Shown piece by piece: positions 14,977 to 23,265 of a stretch of 24,416 bases of DNA (positions are counted from its first letter, which is position 1; every line of letters begins with the position of its first letter). The stretch is from SHZI01 sp964384525. GTDB taxonomy: Bacteria; Pseudomonadota; Gammaproteobacteria; Steroidobacterales; GCA-2729495. The stretch spans positions 1 through 24,416 of the forward strand of contig CAYLKO010000041.1 in assembly GCA_964384525.1 (NCBI GenBank), in the 5' to 3' direction. Below the pieces are notes generated by a model. It saw only the letters and a list, made by a program, of their open reading frames with translations, was not told the origin of the DNA and ran no database searches. Both the position numbers and the translations under genes were made by a program.

Positions 14977-15438
14977 ATGAAGTTGTCCTCCCTCCTCCAG
15001 CTGCTGCTCGCGGTCCCGCTCTGTGTCACGGCGGCAGCAGCCATGAACACCGCGCTGGCCGACGGCGAACCTGATCTGCGGATCGTGGCGACCAACGTCC
15101 AGTCCGATGCCGGCAAGCTGTATGTCTGGGTCTACGACCGGAAGGACGACTGGCTGAGCGACCGCTACCGCACGCAGAAGGTGGTCACCATCGCCGGCAA
15201 CCGGGTCGGCGACCGGGTATCCGTCGAGCTGCTGCTGCCCGCCGGCGAGTACGCGCTCTCGATCTTCCAGGACGTCGATGATGACGGCAAGCTCAAGCGG
15301 AATTTCATCGGCATACCGAAGGAACCCGCGGGCCTGTCCAACAATGCCCGCCCCCGCTTCGGACCACCGAAGTACCAGGATGCCGTGTTCACGGTGACAC
15401 CCGGCACCCTGGTCGAGCAGAAGATTGCCCTGCAATGA
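14977..15438 (+). CDS. DUF2141 family exported protein
   Basis: The 153-residue protein has a signal peptide (MKLSSLLQLLL through about residue 29, ALADG). The mature part is a small beta-rich domain with the DUF2141 pattern: GKLYVWVYDR, LPAGEYALSIFQDVDDDGKL, NFIGIPKEPAGLSNNARPRFGPPKYQDAVF. The function of the family is unknown to me. The GGGGAA ribosome-binding site about 11 nt before ATG 14977 supports the start. The stop overlaps the ATG of the next gene (ATGA). Confidence 0.85.
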   Translation: MKLSSLLQLLLAVPLCVTAAAAMNTALADGEPDLRIVATNVQSDAGKLYVWVYDRKDDWLSDRYRTQKVVTIAGNRVGDRVSVELLLPAGEYALSIFQDVDDDGKLKRNFIGIPKEPAGLSNNARPRFGPPKYQDAVFTVTPGTLVEQKIALQ

Positions 15439-16085
15439 GCAGCGCTCCCCCCGCCGCCGGCCCCACCGCCGCCGTGACTGATCCGGATATCCAGCGCGTA
15501 CTCGATTTCTGGTTCCAGCCGGATACCCGGGACCAGCCCACCGTCGACAGCCGCATGGACCGCTGGTTCACGGCCGACGCGGTGACTGATGCGGTGATCC
15601 GCACCGAGTTTGCCGGCCTGGTGGACCGGGCTTCCAAAGGCCAGCTCGACAACTGGGTTGCCACCCCCCAGGGCCGGCTGGCGTTGATCGTGCTGCTCGA
15701 CCAGTTCCGCCGGAACATCCACAGGGGCACGCCCAAGGCCTTCTCCCGTGATCCCCAGGCGCTGAAATTCTGTGTCGAAGGCGCCATGAAGGGTGACTAC
15801 AAAACCCTGGACCCTTTCCAGCAGGCCTTCTATTTCATGCCCCTGCAACATGCCGAATCGCTGAAGATCCAGCAACGCTCGGTGAAGATCTACGAGGGCA
15901 TGGTCTCCGGCGTTTCCGCCACGCTGAAGGCCACCTTCGCCACCTTTGCGCAGTTCGCCGAACTGCATCACGACATCATTGAATCCTTCGGACGGTTTCC
16001 TCACCGGAACAGGATACTGGGCCGGGTCAATACGCCGGAAGAAACGGAATACCTGGGCGCCGGAGCGCCATCATTCGGCCAATAG
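15435..16085 (+). CDS. DUF924 family protein
   Basis: The 216-residue, probably cytoplasmic, helical protein carries the DUF924 hallmarks: VLDFWFQPD near the start, LIVLLDQFRRNIHRGTPKAFSRDPQAL in the middle and RFPHRNRILGR near the end. Structures of the family are TPR-like; no enzymatic role is established to my knowledge. The start overlaps the DUF2141 stop by 4 nt, and the thiolase gene follows 9 nt after its TAG, so all lie in one transcription unit. Confidence 0.92.
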   Translation: MSSAPPAAGPTAAVTDPDIQRVLDFWFQPDTRDQPTVDSRMDRWFTADAVTDAVIRTEFAGLVDRASKGQLDNWVATPQGRLALIVLLDQFRRNIHRGTPKAFSRDPQALKFCVEGAMKGDYKTLDPFQQAFYFMPLQHAESLKIQQRSVKIYEGMVSGVSATLKATFATFAQFAELHHDIIESFGRFPHRNRILGRVNTPEETEYLGAGAPSFGQ

Positions 16086-16094
16086 GGGGTTCTC

Positions 16095-17375
16095 ATGCAT
16101 TTCAAGCCGCCACGACGTGTCGCCATCCTGGCCAGCCGGCGCATCCCTTTCTGCAGGGCCCACACCAATTACGTGCATGCCTCCAACCAGGACATGATGA
16201 CTGCCACGCTGCAGGCCCTGGTCGATGCCTGCAAGCTCGGCGGCCAGCGCATTGGTGACGTGGCGCTCGGCGCCGTGATGAAACACTCGCGCGACTGGAA
16301 TCTGGCACGGGAATGCGTCCTCGGCACCACGCTCGCGCCGGAGACTCCGGCCTTCGATCTGCAGCGGGCCTGCGGCACCAGCCTGGAAGCCGCGATCCTC
16401 CTCGGCAACAAGATCGCCCTGGGGCAGATCGACGCCGGCATTGCCGGTGGCACGGATACCATCAGCGATGTGCCCATCGTCTATCCGGATGCATATGCAG
16501 CCCTGCTCCTCGAAAGTTCACGAGGCCGCAGCTTCGGCGCACGCGTGAAACCATGGCTGGGGTTGCGGCCGTCGATGTTCAAGCCCGTCGCACCGGGCGT
16601 CACCGAACCGCGGACCGGGCTCAGCATGGGCCAGAGCACCGAGCTCACTGCGAAGCAGTGGCACATCAGCCGGACCGATCAGGACCAGCTGGCGCTGGAG
16701 AGTCACCGAAAGGCGGCACAGGCCTATGACGAAGGCTTCTATGCGGATCTGATCGTGCCCTTCAAGGGGGCCACGGAAGACAACAACATCCGCAGGGACT
16801 CCTCATTGGAACGCCTGGGCAAATTGAAGCCGGTGTTCGATCGCGGCGCCAACGGCACGATGACAGCCGGCAACAGCACCCCGCTGACCGACGGCGCCGC
16901 AGCGCTACTGCTGGCGAGCGAGGAGTGGGCCGCCGCCCATGACCTGCCCGTGCTGGCCTACCTGCGCTACGGCAAGGTGGCCGCCGTGGATTTCGTGAAG
17001 ACCGAAGGGCTGCTGATGGCGCCGGCCTACGCGGTATCGGCGATGCTCGGCGATGCAAACCTCCACCTGCAGGACTTCGACTTCTACGAGATCCACGAAG
17101 CCTTTGCGGCCCAGACACTCGCCACGCTCAAGGCCTGGGAATCCCCGGAATTCTGCCGCGAGAAGCTGGGCCGGGCCGCATCGCTCGGCCCGATCGACCG
17201 CACGAAGATGAACACGAAGGGCGGGAGCATCGCGATCGGCCATCCCTTTGCGGCGACAGGCGCCCGGATCGTCGGCACCATGGCGAAACTGCTGGCGCAG
17301 AAGGGGTCCGGCCGCGGGCTGATCTCGATCTGCACCGCCGGCGGCATGGGCGTGACCGCCATCGTTGAACGCTGA
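16095..17375 (+). CDS. fadI: Acetyl-CoA C-acyltransferase (thiolase, FadI-like)
   Basis: The 426-residue thiolase cleaves 3-ketoacyl-CoA or condenses acetyl-CoA units. The nucleophile is Cys93 in RACGTSLEA. The second half has NSTPLTDGAAALLLAS, EIHEAFAAQ, GHPFAATGARI (His383) and the acid-base Cys413 in CTAGGMG, so the active site is complete. EDNNIRRDSSLERLGKLKPVFDR resembles FadI of the fadIJ pair, but no fadJ-type gene is adjacent. A role in beta-oxidation or in supplying acetoacetyl-CoA to the PHA pathway is inference. A GGGGGT ribosome-binding site precedes ATG 16095. The symporter gene begins 3 nt downstream. Confidence 0.9.
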   Translation: MHFKPPRRVAILASRRIPFCRAHTNYVHASNQDMMTATLQALVDACKLGGQRIGDVALGAVMKHSRDWNLARECVLGTTLAPETPAFDLQRACGTSLEAAILLGNKIALGQIDAGIAGGTDTISDVPIVYPDAYAALLLESSRGRSFGARVKPWLGLRPSMFKPVAPGVTEPRTGLSMGQSTELTAKQWHISRTDQDQLALESHRKAAQAYDEGFYADLIVPFKGATEDNNIRRDSSLERLGKLKPVFDRGANGTMTAGNSTPLTDGAAALLLASEEWAAAHDLPVLAYLRYGKVAAVDFVKTEGLLMAPAYAVSAMLGDANLHLQDFDFYEIHEAFAAQTLATLKAWESPEFCREKLGRAASLGPIDRTKMNTKGGSIAIGHPFAATGARIVGTMAKLLAQKGSGRGLISICTAGGMGVTAIVER

Positions 17376-17378
17376 CCC

Positions 17379-19055
17379 ATGGTGCCATTCGACCAGTACC
17401 TCGCCGCCGCAAACGCATTTCTCTGGCAGAACGCCGTTCTTTTCATCATCCTGCTGACTGGCATCGTTTTCACGATCTGGTCACGCTTTTCCCAGTTCCG
17501 GGCGCTGACCCATGGCGTGCAGGTGATTCGCGGCAAGTACGACAACACCTCGGATCCCGGTGCGCTGACCCACTTTCAGGCCCTGTCGGCCGCCCTGTCC
17601 GCCACGGTGGGGTTGGGCAACATAGGCGGTGTGGCGCTGGCCATCAGCCTCGGCGGACCGGGCGCCGTCTTCTGGATGTGGGTGGTGGGCTTCTTCGGCA
17701 TGGCCCTGAAAACCACGGAAGTCACGCTGGCCATGCTGTACCGGAACACGGCAGACCCGGCCAACCCGCACGGTGGCACGATGTGGGTGATCAGCAAGGC
17801 ACTCGCCGAGCGCTCCGCCAGCCTCGGCCTGCTCGGCAAGGCCATCGGCGGCCTGTTCTGCATCACCTTGCTGGTCATGGTGATCACCGGCGGCAACATG
17901 TTCCAGGCATGGAACGTCGGCAACATCACCGAAAACTACTTCGGCGTGCCCAGCGTGGTCAGTGGCGTGATCATGGCCGTGCTCGTGGGGCTGGTGATCG
18001 TTGGTGGCATCCGGCGCATCGGCGCCGTTGCCGGCCGGCTGGTGCCCTTCATGGTGTTGCTCTACCTGTGTGGTGCACTGTATGTGCTCGGCGTCCACGC
18101 CGCCGATATCCCGGCCATGTTTGCCCTGATCTTCCGATCCGCCTTCACGCCGACTGAAGCCAGCGGCGCCTTCATCGGCGGCACGATGGGCTATGCCTTC
18201 ATGTACGGCATGAAACGCGCCATCTTTTCCAACGAGGCAGGCCAGGGAACATCACCCATCGCGCATTCCGCGGCGCGCACCAATGAACCGGTCCGCGAAG
18301 GCATCGTGGCCGGACTGGAACCGTTCCTGGACACCATCGTGGTGTGCACGCTGACGGCACTGGTCATCATCGTGACCGGCACCTGGAACCGGCCACCGGA
18401 GGCCATGCTGCCGGCTGCCGTCCAGCCGGTCATGGTCAGCGAGGGACTGTGGACCCTGCCCGAGCTGGCCGCACCGGCGCGCACGAACGCGGCCTGGCAG
18501 GGCGGAGAGAACGTGTTTGCCGTACTGCGTGGCGATCACAATGCGAAAAGCGGCAACGATCTGCACCGCCTGACTGGAACCGTCGCGATGACCAACACGG
18601 GCCCCTTGCTCCACTGGGACACGATGCCAAGCCGCCTGCCGCCGGAACTCAAGGACGACGGGATCTTCGTGGTGTATGTCGGCGCGACGCTGCCCGCCGA
18701 GGCTTTAGACTCGGTCCTGACGGGCCAAGGTAGCTGGGTGGTGACGCTCGCCTGCTGGCTGTTTGCCGTGTCGACCATGATCAGCTACAGCTACTATGCC
18801 GAGCAGGGCGTGGTCTTCCTCGGCGGTGCGCGCTGGCTCATGCCGCTCAAGATCCTGTACTGCGCGCTGGCGATCGTGGCGACGCTGGGCTTCCTCGACA
18901 CCGACGCGCAGCTGGACAACCTGAGCGGCCTGGGCACGGGCCTGATGCTGTTCGTGAACATCCCCGTGATGTGGTTTCTCGGCGGGAAGGCGATGAGCGC
19001 CTATCGGGATTACATCCGGCGCCTGGATGCCGGCGAGATGCGCCCGAACTCATGA
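17379..19055 (+). CDS. AGCS family sodium:alanine/glycine symporter with large extra loop
   Basis: The 558-residue membrane protein matches the alanine/glycine:cation symporter family: HFQALSAALSATVGLGNIGGVALAI (65-89) and the signature GYAFMYGMKRAIFSNEAGQGTSPIAHSAA (271-299). It should import a small amino acid with Na+. Family members are usually about 450-500 residues; the excess is a hydrophilic insert of about 100 residues (337-441) between the TALVIIVTG helix and the WVVTLACWLFAVSTMISY helix, predicted to be extracytoplasmic. ATG 17379 lies 3 nt after the thiolase stop. The last 46 nt overlap the convergent flavoprotein gene. Confidence 0.92.
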   Translation: MVPFDQYLAAANAFLWQNAVLFIILLTGIVFTIWSRFSQFRALTHGVQVIRGKYDNTSDPGALTHFQALSAALSATVGLGNIGGVALAISLGGPGAVFWMWVVGFFGMALKTTEVTLAMLYRNTADPANPHGGTMWVISKALAERSASLGLLGKAIGGLFCITLLVMVITGGNMFQAWNVGNITENYFGVPSVVSGVIMAVLVGLVIVGGIRRIGAVAGRLVPFMVLLYLCGALYVLGVHAADIPAMFALIFRSAFTPTEASGAFIGGTMGYAFMYGMKRAIFSNEAGQGTSPIAHSAARTNEPVREGIVAGLEPFLDTIVVCTLTALVIIVTGTWNRPPEAMLPAAVQPVMVSEGLWTLPELAAPARTNAAWQGGENVFAVLRGDHNAKSGNDLHRLTGTVAMTNTGPLLHWDTMPSRLPPELKDDGIFVVYVGATLPAEALDSVLTGQGSWVVTLACWLFAVSTMISYSYYAEQGVVFLGGARWLMPLKILYCALAIVATLGFLDTDAQLDNLSGLGTGLMLFVNIPVMWFLGGKAMSAYRDYIRRLDAGEMRPNS

Positions 19056-20149
19056 GCCGCAACTTCTTCGGCGATAGCGAGCGCTGCGGTCAAGCCCGGC
19101 GATTCAATGCCGTATAGATTCGTGAGCCGTGGCACGCCGTGCTGTTCTTCGTGCTGGATCATGAAGTCAGCCGCCGGCTGACCTGGCCCACCGAGCTTCG
19201 GGCGGATGCCCGTGTAACCCGGCACAAGTCGCGACTCGTCCAGAGCCGGGAAATAGCGGCGGATGGCGGTTGCAAAGTCCGATCGACGCGCGTCATCGAA
19301 GTGGTAGTCGATGTCGTCCAGCCACTGGACGTCCGGCCCGAAACGGGCCGCGCCCGCCTGATCCAGCGTGACATGCACCCCAAGACCACCGGCCGCCGCG
19401 ATCGGATAGACGAGTCGATTGAATGGCGACCGGCCCGTCAATGAATAGTAATGGCCGCGGGCCAGATATCGTGCAGGGATGGTGGCCGCCGGCAGGGCAT
19501 CGATGACCGCCGCCACGGCCTGGGCATGCAGGCCGGCGGCATTGATCAGATGGCGGGCATGAATGGCGGGTCGGGCCGCATCATCGATGGTGATGGCAAA
19601 ACCGCCGTGCTGGTGACTGACCCGCGTCACCCGGCTGTTGAATACGACCTGGCCGTCATTCGCCTCCAGATCACCCTGCAGCGCCAGCATGAACTCATGG
19701 CTGTCGATGATGCCGGTGGATGGCGAGAGCAGCGCACCGGCACAGCGGATCTCCGGCTCCAGCACGGCGGCTTCGGCCGGCCCGACCCGGCGCAGATCAT
19801 CCACGCCATTGGCGCCGGCCTGTTCGAGATAGCCATCCAGCACCGGCAGCTCGGCCTCGGTGGCCGCAACGATCAGCTTGCCGATGCGTCGGTGACGGAT
19901 ACCATGCGACTCGCAGTAGGCATACAGTTGCTGCCGGCCCGCCACGCAAAGCCGCGCCTTCAACGATCCGGTCGGGTAGTAAATGCCGGCGTGAATGACT
20001 TCCGAGTTGCGGCTGCTGGTTTCAGTGCCGATTGCGCGGGCAGCTTCGATCAGCACGACACCCTGCCCACGTTCCGCCAATGCCCGGGCAATCGCCAGCC
20101 CCACAACACCGGCGCCCACCACCGCCGCGTCAATGTGCTCCGTGGTCAT
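19010..20149 (-). CDS. FAD-dependent oxidoreductase, L-2-hydroxyglutarate oxidase-like
   Basis: The 379-residue DAO-fold flavoenzyme has a dinucleotide motif GAGVVGLAIARALAERG (12-28) and VVLIEA. The ETSSRNSEVIHAGIYYP segment is the typical L-2-hydroxyglutarate dehydrogenase/oxidase (LhgO/L2HGDH) signature, with HYYSLTGRSPFNRLVYPI and IRPKLGGPGQPAADFMI further on. It probably oxidises an L-2-hydroxyacid. ATG 20149 is preceded by a GGATGGGG-type ribosome-binding site. It lies 33 bp downstream of phaC in the same direction, so it may be the last gene of a phaR-phaC unit. Its 3' end runs 46 nt into the symporter gene on the other strand. Confidence 0.85.
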   Translation of the reverse strand: MTTEHIDAAVVGAGVVGLAIARALAERGQGVVLIEAARAIGTETSSRNSEVIHAGIYYPTGSLKARLCVAGRQQLYAYCESHGIRHRRIGKLIVAATEAELPVLDGYLEQAGANGVDDLRRVGPAEAAVLEPEIRCAGALLSPSTGIIDSHEFMLALQGDLEANDGQVVFNSRVTRVSHQHGGFAITIDDAARPAIHARHLINAAGLHAQAVAAVIDALPAATIPARYLARGHYYSLTGRSPFNRLVYPIAAAGGLGVHVTLDQAGAARFGPDVQWLDDIDYHFDDARRSDFATAIRRYFPALDESRLVPGYTGIRPKLGGPGQPAADFMIQHEEQHGVPRLTNLYGIESPGLTAALAIAEEVAAHEFGRISPASRRRM

Positions 20150-20182
20150 GCCCCATCCTGGTGGCCGATGGCGGAATGGAAT

Positions 20183-22003
20183 CTAGTTTTTGACGTAGGT
20201 GCCCGGCGCGTCTTCGAGCACCGGCAGGTTCCGGTCACCGGGGTGGCGGGCCGCGACCATCTCACCGGACTGGAATGACAACCACGCGTCCCAGTCCGGC
20301 CACCAGCTGCCCGCGTGCTCGGTGGCGCCGCGCAACCAGGCATCAACCTCCCAGGGCTCGTCGGCATTCAGCCAGTACTGATACTTGTTGGTATCCGGCG
20401 GATTGATCACACCGGCAATATGCCCGGAGCCTGCCAGCACGAAGCGCACCGGACCAGAAAAGTTGTGGCGCGCCTTGAAGACCGACCGGAACGGCGCGAT
20501 GTGATCTTCCTTGCAGGACTGCAGATAGACCGGCACCGTGACTTTCGTCAGGTCGACCGGGACACCGACCAGCGTCATGGCGCCAGGCTTTACCAGGTTG
20601 TTGTACAGGTACATCTGGCGCAGGTAGTAGAGATGCATCTTGCGGGGCATCCGCGTGGCATCCGCATTCCAGTGCAACAGATCGAAGGGCCGGGCTTCCT
20701 TGCCCAGCAGATAGTTGTTGACGAAGAACGACCAGATCAGGTCATTGGCCCGCAGCATGTTGAAGGTGGTGAACATGGCCTGACCGTCCAGGTAACCCTT
20801 CTCGGCCATCATCTGATCGAGGTTGTCGAGCTGCTGCTCATCGATGAACACGGCCAGATCGCCCGGCTCGGAAAAATCCACCTGCGCGGCGAGCATCGTG
20901 GCCGTCTTGAACCGCGGATCATCGATGCCGGCCAGATAACCCAGGGCCACTCCGAGCAGCGTGCCACCGAGGCAGTAGCCGACTCCATGCACCTGATGCT
21001 CTCCGGTGGCGGCCTCCACCGCATCGAGGGCGGCAATCACGCCCTCGGTGAGATAGTTCTCGAACTCCTTCCCCGCCAGCGACTCGTCCGGGTTGACCCA
21101 TGACACGACGAACACCGTGTAGCCCTGGTTGACCATCCAGCGCACCAGGGATTTTTCTGCCGTCAGATCGAGGATGTAGTACTTGTTGATCCAGGCCGGC
21201 ACCATCAGGATCGGCGTGCGATGCACCTGCTCCGTGGCAGGCATGAACTGGAGGAGTTCGATCAGGTCATTGCGGAACACCACCTTGCCGGGCGTGGTCG
21301 CGAGATTGCGCCCCAGCTCGAAGGCGTCGGGGTCGCTCATGGTCATGCGCAACTGGCCATCGCCACGCGCCATGTCGCGCTGGAAGTTGGCGAAGCCCTT
21401 GCGCAGGTTCTCGCCCTGGGTTGCCAGGGTTGTCCGCAGCACCTCCGGATTGGTCCAGGCAAAATTGCTCGGCGAAAAAGCGTCGGCGAACTGGCGCGTG
21501 TAGAAATCCACCTTGTGGGCTGTTTGCGGGTCGAGCCCGGCCACCGTCGACATCGTGTCCACGAGCCAGCGCGAGGTGATCAGGTAGGACTGCTTCAGAT
21601 AATCGAACAACGGGTTCTCGTTCCATTCGGCATCCCGGAAACGGCGATCGCCCCGCTCGGGCTCGGCAACCCGCTCCACTGTTGCCGCGCCTGCACGACC
21701 AGCGGCCATCGACGCCGACATCTGCTGCCACAGCAGCATGTGCTGCTGCCACAACTGCAGATTGGCCTGCACCAGCTTGCCGGGATCCATGCCGAGACGT
21801 TGCACCGCCTCGGTCATGGCCGGGGAGATGTTGAGCGGATCGGGATTCGGCGGTTCCTTGAAGCCGAAGGCTGCACGTTCGGTGGGTGTTTTTATCAACT
21901 CCATGAACATGGCCTGGGCCTTGCTGGTGAGCTCGGTCAGCTCATGCGCCAGCTCGGCCGGATTGGTGGGCTGCGGATCCGATGGTGAAGTGCTGGCAGA
22001 CAC
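20183..22003 (-). CDS. phaC: Class I poly(3-hydroxyalkanoate) synthase
   Basis: The 606-residue enzyme polymerises 3-hydroxyacyl-CoA into polyhydroxyalkanoate on granules. The lipase-like box GYCLGG has the nucleophile Cys344. Asp500 in CKEDHIAP and His528 in GSGHIAGV complete the triad. The NENPLFDYLKQSYL segment, and the C-terminus GTYVK, are typical of class I (about 600 residues, no PhaE partner). The first 60 residues are poorly conserved. The start is GTG at 22003, 9 nt after the phaR stop with GAGA nearby, so phaR and phaC are co-transcribed. Confidence 0.96.
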   Translation of the reverse strand: MSASTSPSDPQPTNPAELAHELTELTSKAQAMFMELIKTPTERAAFGFKEPPNPDPLNISPAMTEAVQRLGMDPGKLVQANLQLWQQHMLLWQQMSASMAAGRAGAATVERVAEPERGDRRFRDAEWNENPLFDYLKQSYLITSRWLVDTMSTVAGLDPQTAHKVDFYTRQFADAFSPSNFAWTNPEVLRTTLATQGENLRKGFANFQRDMARGDGQLRMTMSDPDAFELGRNLATTPGKVVFRNDLIELLQFMPATEQVHRTPILMVPAWINKYYILDLTAEKSLVRWMVNQGYTVFVVSWVNPDESLAGKEFENYLTEGVIAALDAVEAATGEHQVHGVGYCLGGTLLGVALGYLAGIDDPRFKTATMLAAQVDFSEPGDLAVFIDEQQLDNLDQMMAEKGYLDGQAMFTTFNMLRANDLIWSFFVNNYLLGKEARPFDLLHWNADATRMPRKMHLYYLRQMYLYNNLVKPGAMTLVGVPVDLTKVTVPVYLQSCKEDHIAPFRSVFKARHNFSGPVRFVLAGSGHIAGVINPPDTNKYQYWLNADEPWEVDAWLRGATEHAGSWWPDWDAWLSFQSGEMVAARHPGDRNLPVLEDAPGTYVKN

Positions 22004-22012
22004 GGGCGTCTC

Positions 22013-22492
22013 TCAGTCCCTGGGGGGTTCGTCTTTGCCGGAGGCACCCTTGGGCGTCATGGCATCGAGGAAGGATTTCTGGAGCTGCGTCCAGGTATCC
22101 ATGTTCTTCTGTGCCAGATTCTGCATCGTGCCGAAGGGTGCAGCCAGACCCATGGTCTTCTGGATCTGGTCCTGGAGCACCTTCTGCTGATTCATGAAGA
22201 TCTCGACACTGCGCTCCAGATAGCCACCCATCAGTTCCTGCAATGGATTGCCATAGAAGCGGATGATGTGCTTCAGCATGTCCGCCGACAGGATGGGGCG
22301 CCCGCCCTGCTCCTGCTCGGAGATCACCTGCAGCAGGATGCTCCGCGTGATGTCCTGCCCCGTGGTGTCATCGATCACGACCACATCCTCGCCACCGGCA
22401 ACGAGTTGTCGAATGCCGTCCAGGGTGACGTGACGGCTGGCTGCCGTGTCGTAAAGCCGTCGATTGGCGTACTTCTTGATGGTTCTTGGCAT
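22013..22492 (-). CDS. phaR: PHA synthesis repressor PhaR
   Basis: The 159-residue protein begins MPRTIKKYANRRLYDTAASR, the diagnostic PHB/PHA accumulation-regulator DNA-binding N-domain (about 1-62). One to two PHB_acc repeats follow (LSADMLKHIIRFYGNPLQELMGGYLERSVEIF). PhaR binds both DNA and PHA granules, repressing phasin genes until polymer is present. ATG 22492 has GAGGG 8 nt upstream. A frame start seven codons earlier is ignored because MPRTIKKYANRR is the family N-terminus. It precedes phaC by 9 nt. The DNA between it and the phasin (22493-22649) shows no clear promoter by eye. Confidence 0.95.
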   Translation of the reverse strand: MPRTIKKYANRRLYDTAASRHVTLDGIRQLVAGGEDVVVIDDTTGQDITRSILLQVISEQEQGGRPILSADMLKHIIRFYGNPLQELMGGYLERSVEIFMNQQKVLQDQIQKTMGLAAPFGTMQNLAQKNMDTWTQLQKSFLDAMTPKGASGKDEPPRD

Positions 22493-22649
22493 GACCGATC
22501 CCTCTACCGGCAACCTGCGGACCTGTGCTCCGGATGGCTCCTGCGCTGCAAGAATAGTACGCCATGAAACTCGTTCGGGCGTGTGAAGTAGGCACTATCC
22601 CTCAGGTGCCCGCATCGTGCGCATGACGGCGCCGTCGGTCCAGCTCAAG

Positions 22650-22679
22650 AAAAAAGGGCGGCACCGATGGTTACCGCCC
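22650..22679 (-). terminator. Intrinsic terminator after the phasin gene
   Basis: Read on the minus strand, GGGCGG (22679-22674) pairs with CCGCCC (22661-22656), with an inner ACC/GGT pairing. A run of six T residues follows (22655-22650). It lies 36 bp after the phasin stop and separates it from phaR-phaC. Confidence 0.85.
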
Positions 22680-22715
22680 CTTCAAGGGTTGGCCAATTGG
22701 CCGAAGGCAGGGCGT

Positions 22716-23075
22716 TCAGGCGGCCTTTGCCTTGGCAGCCGGCGTGTTCTGCACGGCAGCCCGGGTCGCTTCCTGGGCCTTGGCCTGGAAGCTGGTGACG
22801 ATCTCCACATACTCCTGTGAGCGACGCACGATCTGCTCGCCGAAGCTCCGGGTCGTTTCGATCTGCCGGCTGAAGTATTCGTTGTAATCCGCAGCCTTGG
22901 CGGGCAGGCGGGCCTGCTCGACGGCGAAGTTGAGGTAGTCGCCGATCACGGCATAGTGCTGCCGGGAAAGCCGCTCGAAGGCTTCGGCGGCCACGCCATT
23001 GGCGGCCCGTACCGGCTCCAGCGCTTCCTTCTGGAAGCCGACAAAGCTTGAAAATGCATCGTTCTGGGTAGTCAT
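22716..23075 (-). CDS. Phasin family protein (PHA granule coat)
   Basis: The 119-residue protein is almost entirely helical and charged, with a Phasin_2-like pattern: SSFVGFQKEALEPVRAANGVAAEAFERL, DYLNFAVEQARLPAKAADYNEYFSRQIE, and an Ala/Lys-rich tail (AAKAKAA). Phasins coat PHA granules and control their size. The ATG at 23075 is used because GTGGAGA sits 7 nt upstream; a GTG start at 23090 would place that ribosome-binding site inside the gene. A good sigma-70 promoter lies 48 bp upstream and a terminator 36 bp downstream, so it is a single-gene unit. PhaR, encoded next door, is the likely repressor. Confidence 0.9.
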   Translation of the reverse strand: MTTQNDAFSSFVGFQKEALEPVRAANGVAAEAFERLSRQHYAVIGDYLNFAVEQARLPAKAADYNEYFSRQIETTRSFGEQIVRRSQEYVEIVTSFQAKAQEATRAAVQNTPAAKAKAA

Positions 23076-23122
23076 GATGAGATTCTCCACAAGGGGTCGG
23101 AATGGCCCGATCCAGTGAGTGC

Positions 23123-23151
23123 ATCATAGCGTCATGACTTGTGCACTGCAA
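23123..23151 (-). promoter_or_regulatory. Strong sigma-70-like promoter of the phasin gene
   Basis: On the minus strand TTGCAG (23151-23146), a 17-bp spacer and TATGAT (23128-23123) are near consensus. Transcription would start near 23116, leaving a leader of about 40 nt. The minus-35 region CTTGCAGTGCACAAG is TGC-rich and contains the palindrome GTGCAC, a plausible PhaR target. Confidence 0.75.
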
Positions 23152-23177
23152 GAGCGCGATGAAAAAATGTGCAAACT

Positions 23178-23211
23178 ATTGAATACAAATAGCAATAGGC
23201 ATGTATTCAAT
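23178..23211. repeat. Perfect 10-bp inverted repeat in AT-rich intergenic DNA
   Basis: ATTGAATACA (23178-23187) and TGTATTCAAT (23202-23211) are perfect inverted copies separated by 14 bp. An alternative pairing AATAGC (23188-23193) with GCTATT (23213-23218) overlaps it. The surrounding block, about 23161-23222, is far more AT-rich than the rest of the window. It sits between the AEC gene end and the phasin promoter. Confidence 0.85.
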
Positions 23212-23265
23212 GGCTATTAAAAGCCCTGCTTGTGCGTCGCAAATGAAGGTGTGGCCCCGGTTGCA

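Noticed and set aside
13804..15435. 543-codon open frame antisense to purK and the DUF2141 gene
   Set aside because: Both sense-strand genes have clear family motifs and ribosome-binding or coupling signals; the antisense product has none.
22691..22702. Palindrome GGCCAATTGGCC after the phasin stop
   Set aside because: It is short, lacks a T run and sits between the stop and the real terminator; likely chance or part of the 3' end.
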